Origin: Oscarella lobularis
Lineage: Eukaryota; Porifera; Homoscleromorpha; Homosclerophorida; Oscarellidae
Reading direction: 5' to 3'
NCBI RefSeq assembly: GCF_947507565.1
Contig: NC_089182.1
Span: 2,852,001 to 2,916,000, forward strand
Length of the DNA: 64,000 nucleotides
Below the pieces are notes generated by a model. The model saw nothing but the letters and a program-made list of their open reading frames with translations, did no database searches and was not told where the DNA came from. The position numbers and the translations under genes were made by a program. Position 1 is the first letter of the stretch. Each line of letters starts with the position of its first letter. Positions 21,542 through 32,414 of this stretch are shown here, piece after piece.

Positions 21542-22463
21542 ATGGCTGCTCAGTGCGAAACGATTGGCGACGACGTCGCTTCGATGGACTTGTTTGACGA
21601 AAAAGGAGACGTCGTCAAGTTTGGTGACCTGTACGGCGAGCGAAAAGCGCTCGTCGTCTTTGTTCGCGTAAGTCACGTGACGAAAACTAGTTTACGTCTC
21701 GTTCAACTCGATTGCAGCACTTTTTGTGATACGTGTGCAAAGAATACCTCGAAGGTAGAAGCTCGGCTTCACATTTAGAGCCGAAGAGAGTCATTTTTCG
21801 TAGATCTGGGTCGCGTTCCGAAGGAGAACTTCGAAGTCAGTCAAAACGCCGGTGTCACGCCTCTTCTAAGGTCGATTTCTAGGAGGCAGACGTGCGCATT
21901 GTAGCAGTCGGATGCGGTCCGCATAAATTCATCGAAGGATTTCGTCAGAGATCGGGTAGAAAAAAAAATAAATAAATGAATAAATAATTTTTTTAATACT
22001 CTACGTAGGATTTCAATACGATTTATATAGCGACCCGGAAAGAAATGTCTACCAAGCGCTCGGACTCAACTACACGCTCTCAACGAAAGGAGAAAGCAAG
22101 ATAAATACCCATTAAAATTTATTGATATATTGATTTATTTATAGAAAGCATTCATATGAAATCGTCTTCGTTTAAGGGAGCATTGAGTAGCACGTGGCTT
22201 GCGCTAAAGGGAATGAAGCTTCAGGGAGATTTCAAGCAACAGGGTGGGGCCTTTATTATAGCCAAAGGTATATAAATAGCGTGCTTGTTTATTTGATTTA
22301 ATTATGTTTGTTCGACGTAATTGGTTCTTTAGGGGGTCAGGTCTTGTTTTCTCATCTCGACGAGGGTACGATGGATCATACGCCCATTAATGATCTCTTG
22401 GAAAAGGCTGGCGTCAAGCAGGTTGATTTTAATGAGATTCACGCGGCCATGAAGGCAAAATAA
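21542..22463 (+). CDS. PRXL2C: PRXL2C (AAED1/SelU family) peroxiredoxin-like, probable selenoprotein, copy 1
   Basis: Seven exons (21542-21667, 21718-21754, 21804-21835, 21883-21955, 22009-22095, 22145-22267, 22333-22463) add up to 609 nt, 202 residues. The protein matches human PRXL2C/AAED1: YGERKALVVFVR, then HFL-TGA-YVCKEYLEDLG, SDPERNVYQALGL, QQGGAFIIAKGG and DHTPINDLLEKAGV. The TGA at 21727-21729 falls where the human protein has the first cysteine of CxxC, giving a U46-x-x-C49 motif if read as selenocysteine. SelU family members, to which PRXL2C belongs, are known to use Sec in some animals. A SECIS-like hairpin follows the stop codon. The fifth intron begins with GC, not GT. The start at MAAQCETI is chosen because both copies share it. 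Confidence 0.9.
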
Positions 22464-22487
22464 ATGAATGCGCTCTCATAAAAGTAC

Positions 22488-22570
22488 TTTTTCATTTTTT
22501 TGTATGATGCTGGAATTTGAATCTCTCGTTTTGAGGGGGAATTCTGGCTGATGATGTTTGTAGAAAAATG
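22488..22570 (+). promoter_or_regulatory. SECIS element of PRXL2C copy 1
   Basis: Core at 22504-22552: ATGA, then stem GCTGGAATT pairing with AATTCTGGC, then TGAT. The apical loop carries the unpaired AA (TGAATC) and a small extra stem CTCTC/GAGGG around GTTTT, which is a form-2 SECIS layout. The quartet ATGA/TGAT provides the tandem G-A pairs bound by SBP2. A lower helix of CATTTTT with AAAAATG flanks it. It begins about 40 nt after the TAA at 22461. Confidence 0.88.
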
Positions 22571-22711
22571 AGGGTACTTAGCGCGTTTATTATTTATGAT
22601 TTCACACCGTTTCTCCGCATTTGTACGGTTCCAGTTCGTATCTAATAACGCGCTTTAGTGTTTAGGTAATGGCGTCATGATATTTCATTTTATTATTATT
22701 ATTGATTTTTA

Positions 22712-22867
22712 GGCTGCTTTGACTTACTGTCAAGATGATTTGGCTCGCGAATGTTTGACTCTTATCGATCGCGATCCCGATGTCGTGTTTCGATCACGTG
22801 GTTTCACGGAAATGAGCGAAGAGGCGTTGATCTATATCTTACAGAGCGATAAGCTGATGGCGGACGA
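22712..22867 (+). pseudogene. Truncated BTBD19 exon in a tandem duplication
   Basis: This repeats the BTBD19 exon at 20850-21015 (AALTYCQDDLARECLTLID to KLMADE) together with the end of its preceding intron. It then jumps straight to the sequence after the BTBD19 stop codon (GCAGTACC). The rest of the exon and the last exons are missing. The junction has a two-base AG microhomology. Confidence 0.9.
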
Positions 22868-22976
22868 AGCAGTACCTTACGAGGATTTCTAATTAAATAG
22901 TTCGGCACGCAGCTGCAGCACGCTCGCAGACGTGCAAAGTCACGAGGTGCTAACGCGAGTGACGCGCTTTTCTCTC

Positions 22977-23894
22977 ATGGCTGCTCAGTGCGAAACGATT
23001 GGCGACGACGTCGCTTCGATGGACTTGTTCGACGAGAAAGGAGACGTCGTCAAGTTTGGTGACCTGTACGGCGAGCGAAAAGCGCTCGTCGTCTTTATTC
23101 GCGTAAGTCACGTGACGAAAACTAGTTTACGTCTCGTTCAACTCGATTGCAGCATTTTTTGTGATATGTGTGCAAAGAATACCTCGAAGGTAGAAGGTCA
23201 GCTTCACATTCAGAGCCGAAGAGAGTCATTTTTCGTAGATCTGGGTCGCGTTCCGAAGGAGAACTTCGAAGTCAGTCAAAACGCCGGTGTCACGCCTCTT
23301 CTAAGGTCGATTTCTAGGAGGCAGACGTGCGCATTGTCGCAGTCGGATGCGGTCCGCACAAATTCATCGAAGGATTTCGTCAGAGATCGAGTAGAAATAA
23401 ATAAATAAATAAATAATTTTTTTAATACTCCACGTAGGATTTCAATACGATTTATATAGCGACCCGGAAAGAAATGTCTACCAAGCGCTCGGATTCAATT
23501 ACACTCTCTCAAAGAAAGGAGAAAGCAAGATAAATACCCATTCAAATTTATTTATATATTGATTTATTTATTTATAGAAAGCATTCATGTGAAATCGTCT
23601 TTGTTGAAGGGAGCATTGAGCAGCACGTGGCTTACGCTAAAGGAAAGGAAGCTTCAGGGAAATATCAAGCAACAGGGTGGAGCCTTTATAATAGCCAAAG
23701 GTATAAATAGTCTGCTTGTTTATTTGATTTAATTATGTTTGTTTGACGTAATTGGTTCTTTAGGTGGCCAGGTCTTGTTTTCTCATCTCGACAAGGGTAC
23801 AATGGATCATGCGCCCATTAATGATCTCTTGGAAAAGGCTGGCGTCAAGCAGGTTGATTTTAATGAGATTCACGCGGCCATGAAGGCAAAATAA
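22977..23894 (+). CDS. PRXL2C: PRXL2C probable selenoprotein, copy 2
   Basis: Same seven-exon structure as copy 1 with identical exon lengths (22977-23102, 23153-23189, 23239-23270, 23318-23390, 23438-23524, 23578-23700, 23764-23894). The in-frame TGA is kept at 23162-23164 although neighbouring codons differ (CAT for CAC, TAT for TAC, ATG-type changes nearby), giving HFL-U-YVCKEYLE. Amino-acid differences from copy 1 are scattered and conservative, and there is no other break, so both copies look functional. The GC-AG fifth intron and SECIS element are also conserved. The upstream 85 bp resembles that of copy 1, so it probably has its own promoter. Confidence 0.88.
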
Positions 23895-23919
23895 ATGAAT
23901 GCGCTCTCATAAAAGTACT

Positions 23920-24005
23920 TTTTCATTTTTTTTGTATGACGCTGGAATTTGAATCTCTCGTTTTGAGGGGGAATTCTGGCTGATGATTTTTGTAGAAAAA
24001 AGTGA
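23920..24005 (+). promoter_or_regulatory. SECIS element of PRXL2C copy 2
   Basis: Core at 23936-23984 is the same as in copy 1: ATGA, stem GCTGGAATT/AATTCTGGC, apical AA, mini-stem CTCTC/GAGGG, then TGAT. It differs by a C in place of T after ATGA, outside the core pairs. It starts 42 nt after the TAA at 23892. Confidence 0.88.
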
Positions 24006-24099
24006 GGGTACTTAGCGCGTTTATTATAATTTATGATTTCACACCCGTTTCTCTGCATTTGTATGGTTCCAGTTCGTATCTAATAACGCGCTTTAGTGT

Positions 24100-24318
24100 T
24101 TAGGTAATGGCGTCATCGCCGCAATCTAATTAGTACGTGCGATTAGCGTCATTCGCTTAGACCAATAGGCGTCGTCTCCGCATCCCGGCGAGGCGCTGTG
24201 ATTGGCTGCGGCTGCCCACCGTTCCACGGAGGCGGGTCGATTCTATTAGGTATTGTGGCAACCGCTTGGCGATTGGACGATAGGTCGCGTCTAGAAGACG
24301 TTCCGTCGTTCGCTGCGA
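24100..24318 (+). promoter_or_regulatory. CDC14 promoter with CCAAT boxes
   Basis: Three CCAAT/ATTGG boxes lie at about 24172, 24201 and 24272, upstream of the CDC14 start. This spacing is typical of NF-Y-driven cell-cycle promoters. No TATA box is visible. Confidence 0.5.
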
Positions 24319-27011
24319 ATGTTCAGTAATCGAAGACCGCTAATCACGGCGAGACTGAGAATGACTTCGAGCGTGAGCATCGACAGAGAGCCGTCGACGA
24401 ACGAATGCGAAGTGATCAAGGGTAAGGAAGCGAAAGAGAGAGAGAGGGGGGGCACATCCCACGCGAATAATCCCCGATCGTTCGTCAGATCGCCTCTACT
24501 TCGCGACGCTTCGCACTTGTCCGCGCAGTACGCCTTCCGTACACTACTTCAACATCGACGACGAGTTTCATTACGAAAAGTAAGCGGGGAAACGGTCGAA
24601 CCGGGTTCGCGAAGCCCGACACGTCCCCCCCACAGCTTTTACGCCGATTTCGGCCCTCTAAATCTCGCAATGCTCTATCGCTACTGCTGCAAACTCAACA
24701 AGAAACTCAAGGTAAATACATCTTCGTCAGATGGACGCGTTCGAATGGCCTCTGCTTTTTTTTCAGTCGAGCGCGTTAACGAAGAAGAAGATCGTCCATT
24801 ACACGTCGTACGACAACAATCGAAAGCGAGCGAACGCCGCCTATCTCGTCGGCGCGTACGCGGTAAGTCTGGCGACTCGCCAAGAAAAAAAAACTTCGAA
24901 AAAAAATCCGTCCGTCCGCTTACGTAATCGATCTCGAGACGCCCGGTCTCTCCCCCCCCCCCTTCCGCATCAACACAGAGACGCAGTATCGTCTCCTCTC
25001 CTCTACGAGCGGAGCTATCGTACTCTGAAACGTCTACGTGCTGTTTCTTTTAGATAATCTATCATCGGAAATCGCCCGAAGAGGTGTTCGCTTCGCTGAC
25101 CTCGGGCCAACCGCCTTATTTGCCATTCAGGTACGACAAAACGCATGGGAATTTTTCGTCGTTCGTCGCTCGTACGCGACAGAATGTCCTCATTACGTAA
25201 ACGGATCGTTTTGCACGTGCCGGCGCTGTCGCCGCCCTTGACGCCGCTGAAATCAGCGGGGGCGTTCATCGTTTTTATTCGATGTTTATAGGGACGCGTC
25301 GTGCGGAAGCTGCACGTTCCACTTGAGCCTCCACGACGTGTTTAGCGGTCTCCACAAGGTAAGAAACGCGAGGAACGCGCGCGCGCAACGACGCGAAATG
25401 ACCCCGCCCCCTCTATCTCTCCTCTCTAGGCGATCGAGAACAAGTTTTTAGACTTCGACGATTTCGACGTCGCCGAGTACGAACACTACGAGGTATGCGC
25501 GTTATCTTTTGTTTGCACGGCTTTGCTTATTATCGTTTCGCCCATGCCCCGCGGCGATTCGAATCAGCGCGTCGAGAACGGGGACTTCAATTGGATCGTA
25601 CCGGGCAAATTTCTCGCGTTCAGCGGTCCGCACAGTAAAACGCACGTCGATAACGGTACGGCGTTTTTCGAATCTACACCGGTAAAATGCCCGTATATAC
25701 GCGTGCGATTCGCGTGTCCCATAGGCTATCCGCGTCACGCCCCCGATACGTATTTCGATTACTTTCGTCGACACAACGTGACGTGCGTCGTTCGACTGAA
25801 CCGAAAAATGTACGAAGCGAAGCGATTTCGCGAGGCGAACTTCGATCATCACGATCTCTATTTCGTCGACGGAAGTACGCCGGATAACACGATTCTCAAG
25901 TAGGGAAAAAAAAAACGATCGTCGATACGCACGCGATAAAAAATTGTTGTTTTTTTTATAAAGGAAATTTCTTTCTATTGCCGAAAATGCGAAAGGGGCG
26001 ATTGCTGTTCACTGCAAAGGTATTTCCGGTTCTTTTTGCGGTTTTTTTGCGGTTCCAAGCCTCCCTTTCTTGTTTATAGCGGGTTTGGGGCGTACCGGCA
26101 CGTTGATTGCGTGTTATTGCATGAAGCACTATCGCTTCACCGCAGCGGAGGCAATCGCTTGGATAAGGTGAATCCCCCCTATCTCTCTCCTGTTTATCGT
26201 TTCTATGGCGACGTTCGGTGCAGATTATGTCGGCCCGGTTCAGTCATCGGACCGCAGCAGTACTATTTGGCCGAGTAAGTGGGCTCGATTTCATAGCAAA
26301 GAATAACTTGGTTCAATTATGGGGGATTTTTTATTCAGGAAACAGGCGTGGCTGTGGCGCGAAGGGGAAATCCTCTACGGTAACGATAAAACCGCCGTCG
26401 GCGTCAGCGGAAGCGTCGAAATGAAATGTATACAGAGTGCTCTGGGCACGATTGCGTTGACAGAGAAAGATGTACGTGAGGGTTATACGGGATGTGGGGG
26501 CGGGGTCTTTTATTGTCTCTCCTCTCTTCTCAGGCTGAAGTTCGAAAGGACGAGCCGTCGCAAGGCGACAGTCTTCTCAAAATGAAAGCGTCGCATCGTT
26601 TCAGAGCTGCGACGTCGACTGGAATCAAGTATGCTGATTCATTGATATCATATAATTGGATGTTGCATTTATTGATTCATTCATAGATTGGGGGATACGA
26701 AGTTGGGACGGGTGCGCTCTCCTTCATTAGGGTAAGCGACAGTGTGTATCTTTGTTTATATAACATGTATTATTTTCTAGTGTCAATGGCACCAGTGTCT
26801 TGCAACCTTTTACCTCTCCATTGAAATCAACTGCAATATCTGCTCCAAAACGAAGTAAAACGCCTGCTATCCGAAGGTAATTTATATATGATATTTTTCA
26901 TTATTATTTTTATTTAATTTTTCTAGTAGTGCCCGATTGGCTCAAAGAGTTCAGAGTCGGCCGTCGAGCCGAAGTCCCGTTTCTTCACTTACAGTTACAG
27001 CCAAGTCCTAA
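24319..27011 (+). CDS. CDC14: Dual-specificity phosphatase CDC14
   Basis: About twelve exons. The start at 24319 or the in-frame ATG at 24361 (MTSSVSID) are both possible. The N-terminal domain shows [48 protein letters not shown] and [20 protein letters not shown]. The catalytic loop HCKAGLGRTG is split by an intron after HCK (about 26006-26015 and 26080). [20 protein letters not shown] follows. The tail is serine- and arginine-rich and ends TVTAKS at 27009. CDC14 removes phosphates from proline-directed CDK sites and in animals acts in DNA repair, cilia and mitosis. The core is close to human CDC14A/B; the tail is short. Confidence 0.96.
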
Positions 27012-27134
27012 CGCACTTTTTATCACGATACTTGTACTCAGTTTGATGTATAGTTTGCTACATAGTGCTTTTTAGAAACGTGTACTTATAAATAGTTTGT
27101 AACTGCTGCCAATAGATCGTCGTTGTTGTGGACA

Positions 27135-27144
27135 CTGCGCATGC
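27135..27144. promoter_or_regulatory. NRF-1-like site upstream of CENPC
   Basis: TGCGCATGCG is close to the NRF-1 palindrome and lies 75 bp before the CENPC start codon, within the 207-bp gap after CDC14. NRF-1 sites are common in TATA-less housekeeping promoters. Confidence 0.45.
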
Positions 27145-27218
27145 GTCATTTTTCGAAGTCGTTTCCGACGGTTGTTCGTGCATTGATTTTCAAGCAATAG
27201 TCGAGAGTAGGCGCCTCA

Positions 27219-30200
27219 ATGGCAAAGCACACGGTAAACCAGGCGAAGCGTCTCCTCGACAACCTCTTCGGACGGTAAAAAAAGCCAATAACGTCTATAT
27301 CTCGTAAAATTCGGCGTAGAGTCGCGAGTCCCGCCAGCAAATGGAACAAATCGCTAGCGAAAATCGACGACATCTTCGCGAACGACGGCGACGAAGGTGA
27401 GAGTTTCCCGGATCGTTTTCTTGGCGCGCGCGCGACGAAAGCGTCGCGTAGAACTCGAAGACACGAATCCGTGGGCGAAAAAACCTGAAACGATCGAAAG
27501 CGCCGTCGAACCGACGAAAGACGGGAGCAGCAAGGACGACGGAACAGCGCCTGGCCACCCGATATTGGCATCCACACCCCAGTGAGTGAAATACACTGTA
27601 TTGTTTCAAATTTATAGATAGATACAGGTACATAGATGTAATGAATGAATTACTGGCTAATCTAATTACAGTATCAATGTAATTATAGATAGATAAAATG
27701 TAACATTTATCATGAATGAATGAATGAATGAATTACAGGCTAATCTAATTACAGTATTAATTACATTAATTATGCTTGTTTTAGAGGGAAGAGGCGGTCT
27801 AGTTCTCAAAGGTAGCTTAGCATATGATCTATTACTGATGTTATTTATTATAGTGGTCATTCTTTGTTTTGCAGGCATGCGGATTCTGTTGTTCCCAAGG
27901 AAGACATTGTTGTGGGCGGAGGAGACAGTTTCCTGGGAGACAATGACGAAGAAGAAGAAGAAGAAGAAGAAGAAAAAGAAGAAGAAGAAGATAGTGAGGA
28001 AGAAAAGAGCGTCAAAAAGAGACAGACAACGTCCAAGCGGCGAGAGAAGGTTAGCGAACCGGAACGGAAAAAAATGTTGGCAAGCGTGAGGAAAAATCTG
28101 ACGGCGACGTTCGACGAGAAAGCGCCAAAAAGTCAGAAGAAGAAGAAGAAAAAGGAAAAAGAAGTGGAGAGCAGCGAAGAGTCCGAAGACGAAATTGGAA
28201 TTGGGAGAAGTAGTAGAAGACGTAGCGGAAAAGTTGCAGTTTTGTCGCCAGAGAAGAGCGCCAAGAAATCGAAAATTGAGGATGAAGAGGAGGAGGAGGA
28301 GATTCCAGCTAAGGTGACAAGAGGAAAGAGAAAAGGAAGAAAACCGGAAGAAACGCCACGTAAGTAAAGAAGTATTGATTATAGAATAAATAAATAAATA
28401 TTGGAACCTGTTAGTAGAAGAGAGAGTGAAAACGCGATCATACGTTCAGCTACGATCAAGAAAACAAGTTGAAAAGAGAACGCCAGGTGGAGCAAAAATG
28501 ACGTGACAAAATAATAATTAAAAAGCGTATTATTTTAGAAAAGGAATCTCCGAAGCCTAAGAAGAAGAAGAAAGGTAAAGAAGTGAAGCAAACGTCAGGT
28601 GCCAATAAATAGACAAATTCAAATTATTTTTAACTTATTTATTTACGTTTACAGAAACGGAAAGCGAAGGAGAAGAAAAACGAGGTAGAAAAAAAACAAA
28701 GGGAAAGAAAACAGTGACGTCATCATCATCAGGTAGACACAGTCAATTAAAAATATAAGATACTTTTAATTAATTAATAGAAGATGAAGATCCCAAGAAG
28801 AAACCTTCACACAAGCGAAGTATTAAAATAAATTAATTTCAAAAGTTTTATTGACGTCACGAAAATTTGATTTTTTCAGCTCTTTTTGATAGCCCGGAAA
28901 CGAGTACGACATTCAAAGTTACAACGAGATCGTCGTCGTCGTCGTTGTCATGGTTATCGCCGTCATATTCATTTTCGACGACCGACAACAAAACGACGTC
29001 TAAGAAAAAATCGCCGAAAAAAATTCGCAGAAGAGTGGATCCCGTCGCTTTGACGAAAGAATCTATTTACGATCCTCTCGAATCCGGAGACGAATACGAT
29101 GAGGGAGACTCATTTACAGCTAAAGGTAATTAATTAATTAATAATTGGGTAACTTCTTTATTAATTGGGTAATATTGGTTCTTTGATTATTGGTAACGTT
29201 TTTTAATTAATATTGGTTTTATTGGATATTGGTGGCTAATTTAATTAACTAATTTAATTAATTAATAGCTGTATTTTTGTAATTACTTTAATAATTGGCA
29301 TTTAATTAATTGATCATAGTTGCATTGATTATTGGTTACTAATTTAATTGATTCATTTATTAACTAATAGTTGTATTTTTTGTAGATGAGACGAGCATTC
29401 ATTCCAAAGCCGTAAGACGCGGAAAACGCAATCGAATTCAGCCATTGGCTTTTTGGAAGCTTGAGAATCCCGTATATAAATTGACTGCATCTGGTGATGG
29501 TAAAAAAAGATTTTCGAATGAGATTTGTGTGTTTCTTATTTTTTGAGTTTAGCCAGGAAATTTGTTGGCGTTTCGAAACCGCTAAATGATTCAGGTTGAC
29601 GCGATGGGATTTCATTGAAAATTTTCATTTTTTTGAGATTTCCCCAGTGTATCCAAAGAAAAAGCAAATTTCAAGGACAAGAAACGGGAAATTGAAATCC
29701 AAGCGAAAGAAGATCGACGTGGAGGTTGAGCCGACCGAAGACGAAAGCCCAATTAATGAAGAGATTAAAGTAGGAAGGAGAAGAACAATGTAATTAATAA
29801 TTAGCTAATTAATTAACCAATCAAGGAAATGTATAATCTTGAAGATTCAACAGTTTCAACGGGCGTCGTCATAGACGCGGATCAAAAAGAATTCGTCATC
29901 GGTAAGAGGGCTAATTAATTAATTAAAATTTATAATTAAAATTTTCAAATTTATTAATTAAAATCCTTTTAATTAATACCTTGCTCTATAATTAAAATTC
30001 TCGGATCTATAAACTAATCAGTTAGAATCTATAACTAGAACCCTCATAATGAATTCTATAATTAAAATTCTCCAGATCTTATTCGTCATTCTAATATGCT
30101 CTCGACGAAAAATGTCGACGGGAAGGACCTTGATCCCGCGGATCTCGTCTCCATGTCCCGTATATTCAATGTTCCAACTTATTCGTGTGGCACTTTGACG

Positions 30201-30704
30201 CTGCAAAAAGGCTCCGAAAAACCGCACTCCGCCGTTCGACGATCGGCCTTGGTAACTAGGCAACCCTAATGCTAATCTTCATTGGGGAAAATACAATTAT
30301 TATTGCAGCTGTTTCACGTCATAAAAGGGACTCTCGTTGTGGGAATTCATCGTAGTTCGTATTTGGCTTGCAAAGGGACGACGTTCGTTGTGCCAGTTGG
30401 TACGTAATTTTTTTATTAACCCTATATCCTATAATCGCGCAAATAGAATGAGCCCTCTTTTCATATAGAGCCTTCTAGTTTCTAATTTTAAATAGTGCAG
30501 CATCATCTCTTGACTAAAGTGCGTTATATTAATTGTATTGATTTTTAATTAATTTCAGGGAATGGATACTGCTTGAAGAACGTGGGAGAGGAAAGCGCCG
30601 AGTTGTTTTTCGTTCAATTTAAAGAGCAAATGTTTGCCCTGGATAAACCAGCCAAAGAGGAAGAGGAAGAGGAGGAAGAAGATAGTAGTGACGATGAGAA
30701 CTAA
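27219..30704 (+). CDS. CENPC: Centromere protein C (CENP-C/Mif2)
   Basis: The start is MAKHTVNQAKRLLDNLFGR at 27219. A long low-complexity middle rich in lysine, glutamate and serine is spread over small exons (27870-29130). The CENP-C motif, which binds CENP-A nucleosomes, is at about 29409-29480: KAVRRGKRNRIQPLAFWKL, with the conserved arginines, proline and tryptophan. The C-terminal cupin dimerisation domain spans about 29830-30640 (MSRIFNVPTYSCG, HVIKGTLVVGIHRS, GTTFVVPVGNGYCLKN, LFFVQFKEQ) and ends with an acidic tail. CENP-C links CENP-A chromatin to the outer kinetochore. An intron at 27600-27780 contains a tandem GAATGAATG run and an ~85-bp internal duplication. Exon joins in the low-complexity part are less certain. 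Confidence 0.93.
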
Positions 30705-30843
30705 CCGAAATATGTCAATAATTAAGTAAACACCACTTTCCAGTCTTCTGTGTTCTCTATACTTTAAATTTACAATTCGAATTTTGCTGCTTATCGCGCG
30801 CTATGCTGGCAGAGTTATCCGGGACTTGCGCTTGTGCAAAAAA

Positions 30844-32132
30844 ATGTCTTCTTTGCTCGCTGTTGGCTTTGCGTTCAGGTAGGCGAGGGTCTAGGAGCTC
30901 GAAAAGAGTCTCACTGGCATTGCAGCGTTTTTATATACGGCTTGGATGCCATTCTGGTCAACTTGGCGAAAGATTTCGAAGGCAATTTGCCTTTCAACTC
31001 GGCGACCGTCGCTCTTTTAGTCGACGCCGTCAAAGTGAATAGTTTTCAAAGCGGAAATGCGCGTTCGTTGAATTTTTCTGATCGGAGATCGCGTTTTCGC
31101 TCGTCTTTCTCGCCGGAGAAAGTCTCGCTAATCACGTGATCCATCCCGTTTCGATCCGGGAGTCGATCAAGTTTTCCTTTCCCGCTCTTCTCTATTCGAT
31201 TAATAACAATTTGTTCGTCGTCATTCAAGTGCACGCGGATCCAGCAACATTTCGCGTAAAATAAATAATTAAAATCAATAATCATTAATTAATTAATTAA
31301 TTAATAGATATTGAGCAATATGAAAATATTAACTACGGCAATCTTATACAGAATTATTATGAAAAGGCATGACGTAGCGCCATATTATAAGACTTTATTA
31401 TATATATTACTGTAGATTAATATCATCTAAAAAACAATTAGCACTCGTTCTGATGACTCTATCTGGAATGGGATGCAGGTAAGAATATTTTTAATTGATT
31501 TTTGTCTAGACGTTTTTCTAGCTACTCTGGGATTGCTAGTCATAAAGGAGACGCGGGTTTAGATAGTGGTCACATGACTTTGCATCTTTCCTTCACGGGG
31601 TTATTTCTAATATTGATTTATTGCGGCATTTCCGGGTTAGCTGGCGTTTACATCGAAATGATATTGAAACGGGGAACACAGGTCGTGAAATCATGCATAC
31701 TTTACTCTCGGGGGTTAATTAAAATATTGATTTTCTTCTTAGACTAGTCTTCACTTTCAAAACTTGATTATGCATATCTATAGTATTTGTTTTAATTATT
31801 TCTGGTACTGGACGTCGTCGAAAACGAGTTCGTCTTTTCTCGACGGATACAACGCGTGGACCGTTGCCATTGTTCTAACGCAGGTACGAGAAAATAAATA
31901 AATAAATAATATTAATTAATTAATTAATTAATTTCTTTAAAAGGCTATGAATGGCCTAATTCTTTCGTTCGTTTTTAAATACGGAAGCAATCTAACGCGC
32001 ATTTTAATTATCTCGTGCGCGACGCTCGTAACGACTTTCATGTCTCATCTCATTTTTCACCTGCAATTGGACGCGAACTTTTTCCTTGCACTCGCACTGT
32101 TTCTAGTCGCCTTCTATCTATATCACAGATGA
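30844..32132 (+). CDS. SLC35A4: Nucleotide-sugar transporter-like SLC35A4
   Basis: Start MSSLLAVGFAF at 30844; the first exon ends at 30878 and the second begins at 30926, joining in frame to SVFIYGLDAILVNLAKD. About ten hydrophobic segments are encoded. Diagnostic stretches include QVHADPATFRILSNMKILTT, FTGLFLILIYCGISGLAGVY, ALNGLILSF-like AMNGLILSFVFKYGSNLTRI and the C-terminal ALFLVAFYLYHR. The arrangement matches SLC35A4 better than the CMP-sialic acid transporter SLC35A1. Family members sit in the Golgi membrane; SLC35A4 transport specificity is debated. An AATAAA follows the stop at about 32142. Confidence 0.88.
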
Positions 32133-32414
32133 CTTGAGAAGAAAATAAAGTCGTCCTGTAGCTAAGGTAATAATAATAGTAATGCAAAACGTCATTTGCA
32201 ATAGCACATAAGGGTAATTAGAAACACCGTTCTATTTTATTTATTTGGTAGCATTGAATCAATTTTAAGAGGAATTATTTGAGGCCATTAATTCCAGAAG
32301 TAAATAGTCTAGCAGACACGCGGTCAAAAACCAATTTCTTACGCACACTACATGACAAGAAGTAAAAGAACTTGTACAACAAAAGTAAGAAGTCCAAGTC
32401 CTACTATCCTACTT
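32133..32414. other. Conserved 3' flank of coiled-coil copy 4
   Basis: About 32250-32370 resembles 14755-14850 and 17085-17195, which flank copies 1 and 2. It includes GAGGAATTATTTGAGGCCATT-like sequence and a CGGTCAAAAACC segment. Nothing coding is seen. Confidence 0.6.

Noticed and set aside
21727-21729. TGA in PRXL2C exon 2 read as a simple nonsense mutation
   Set aside because: It replaces a known Sec/Cys position, is kept in a diverged second copy, and both genes carry a SECIS-like element; no other break exists.
22096-22144. AT-AC (U12-type) intron in PRXL2C starting at ATAAAT
   Set aside because: The end is AG, not AC, and the U12 donor pattern is absent. A GC donor one codon earlier keeps the frame with a normal AG acceptor.
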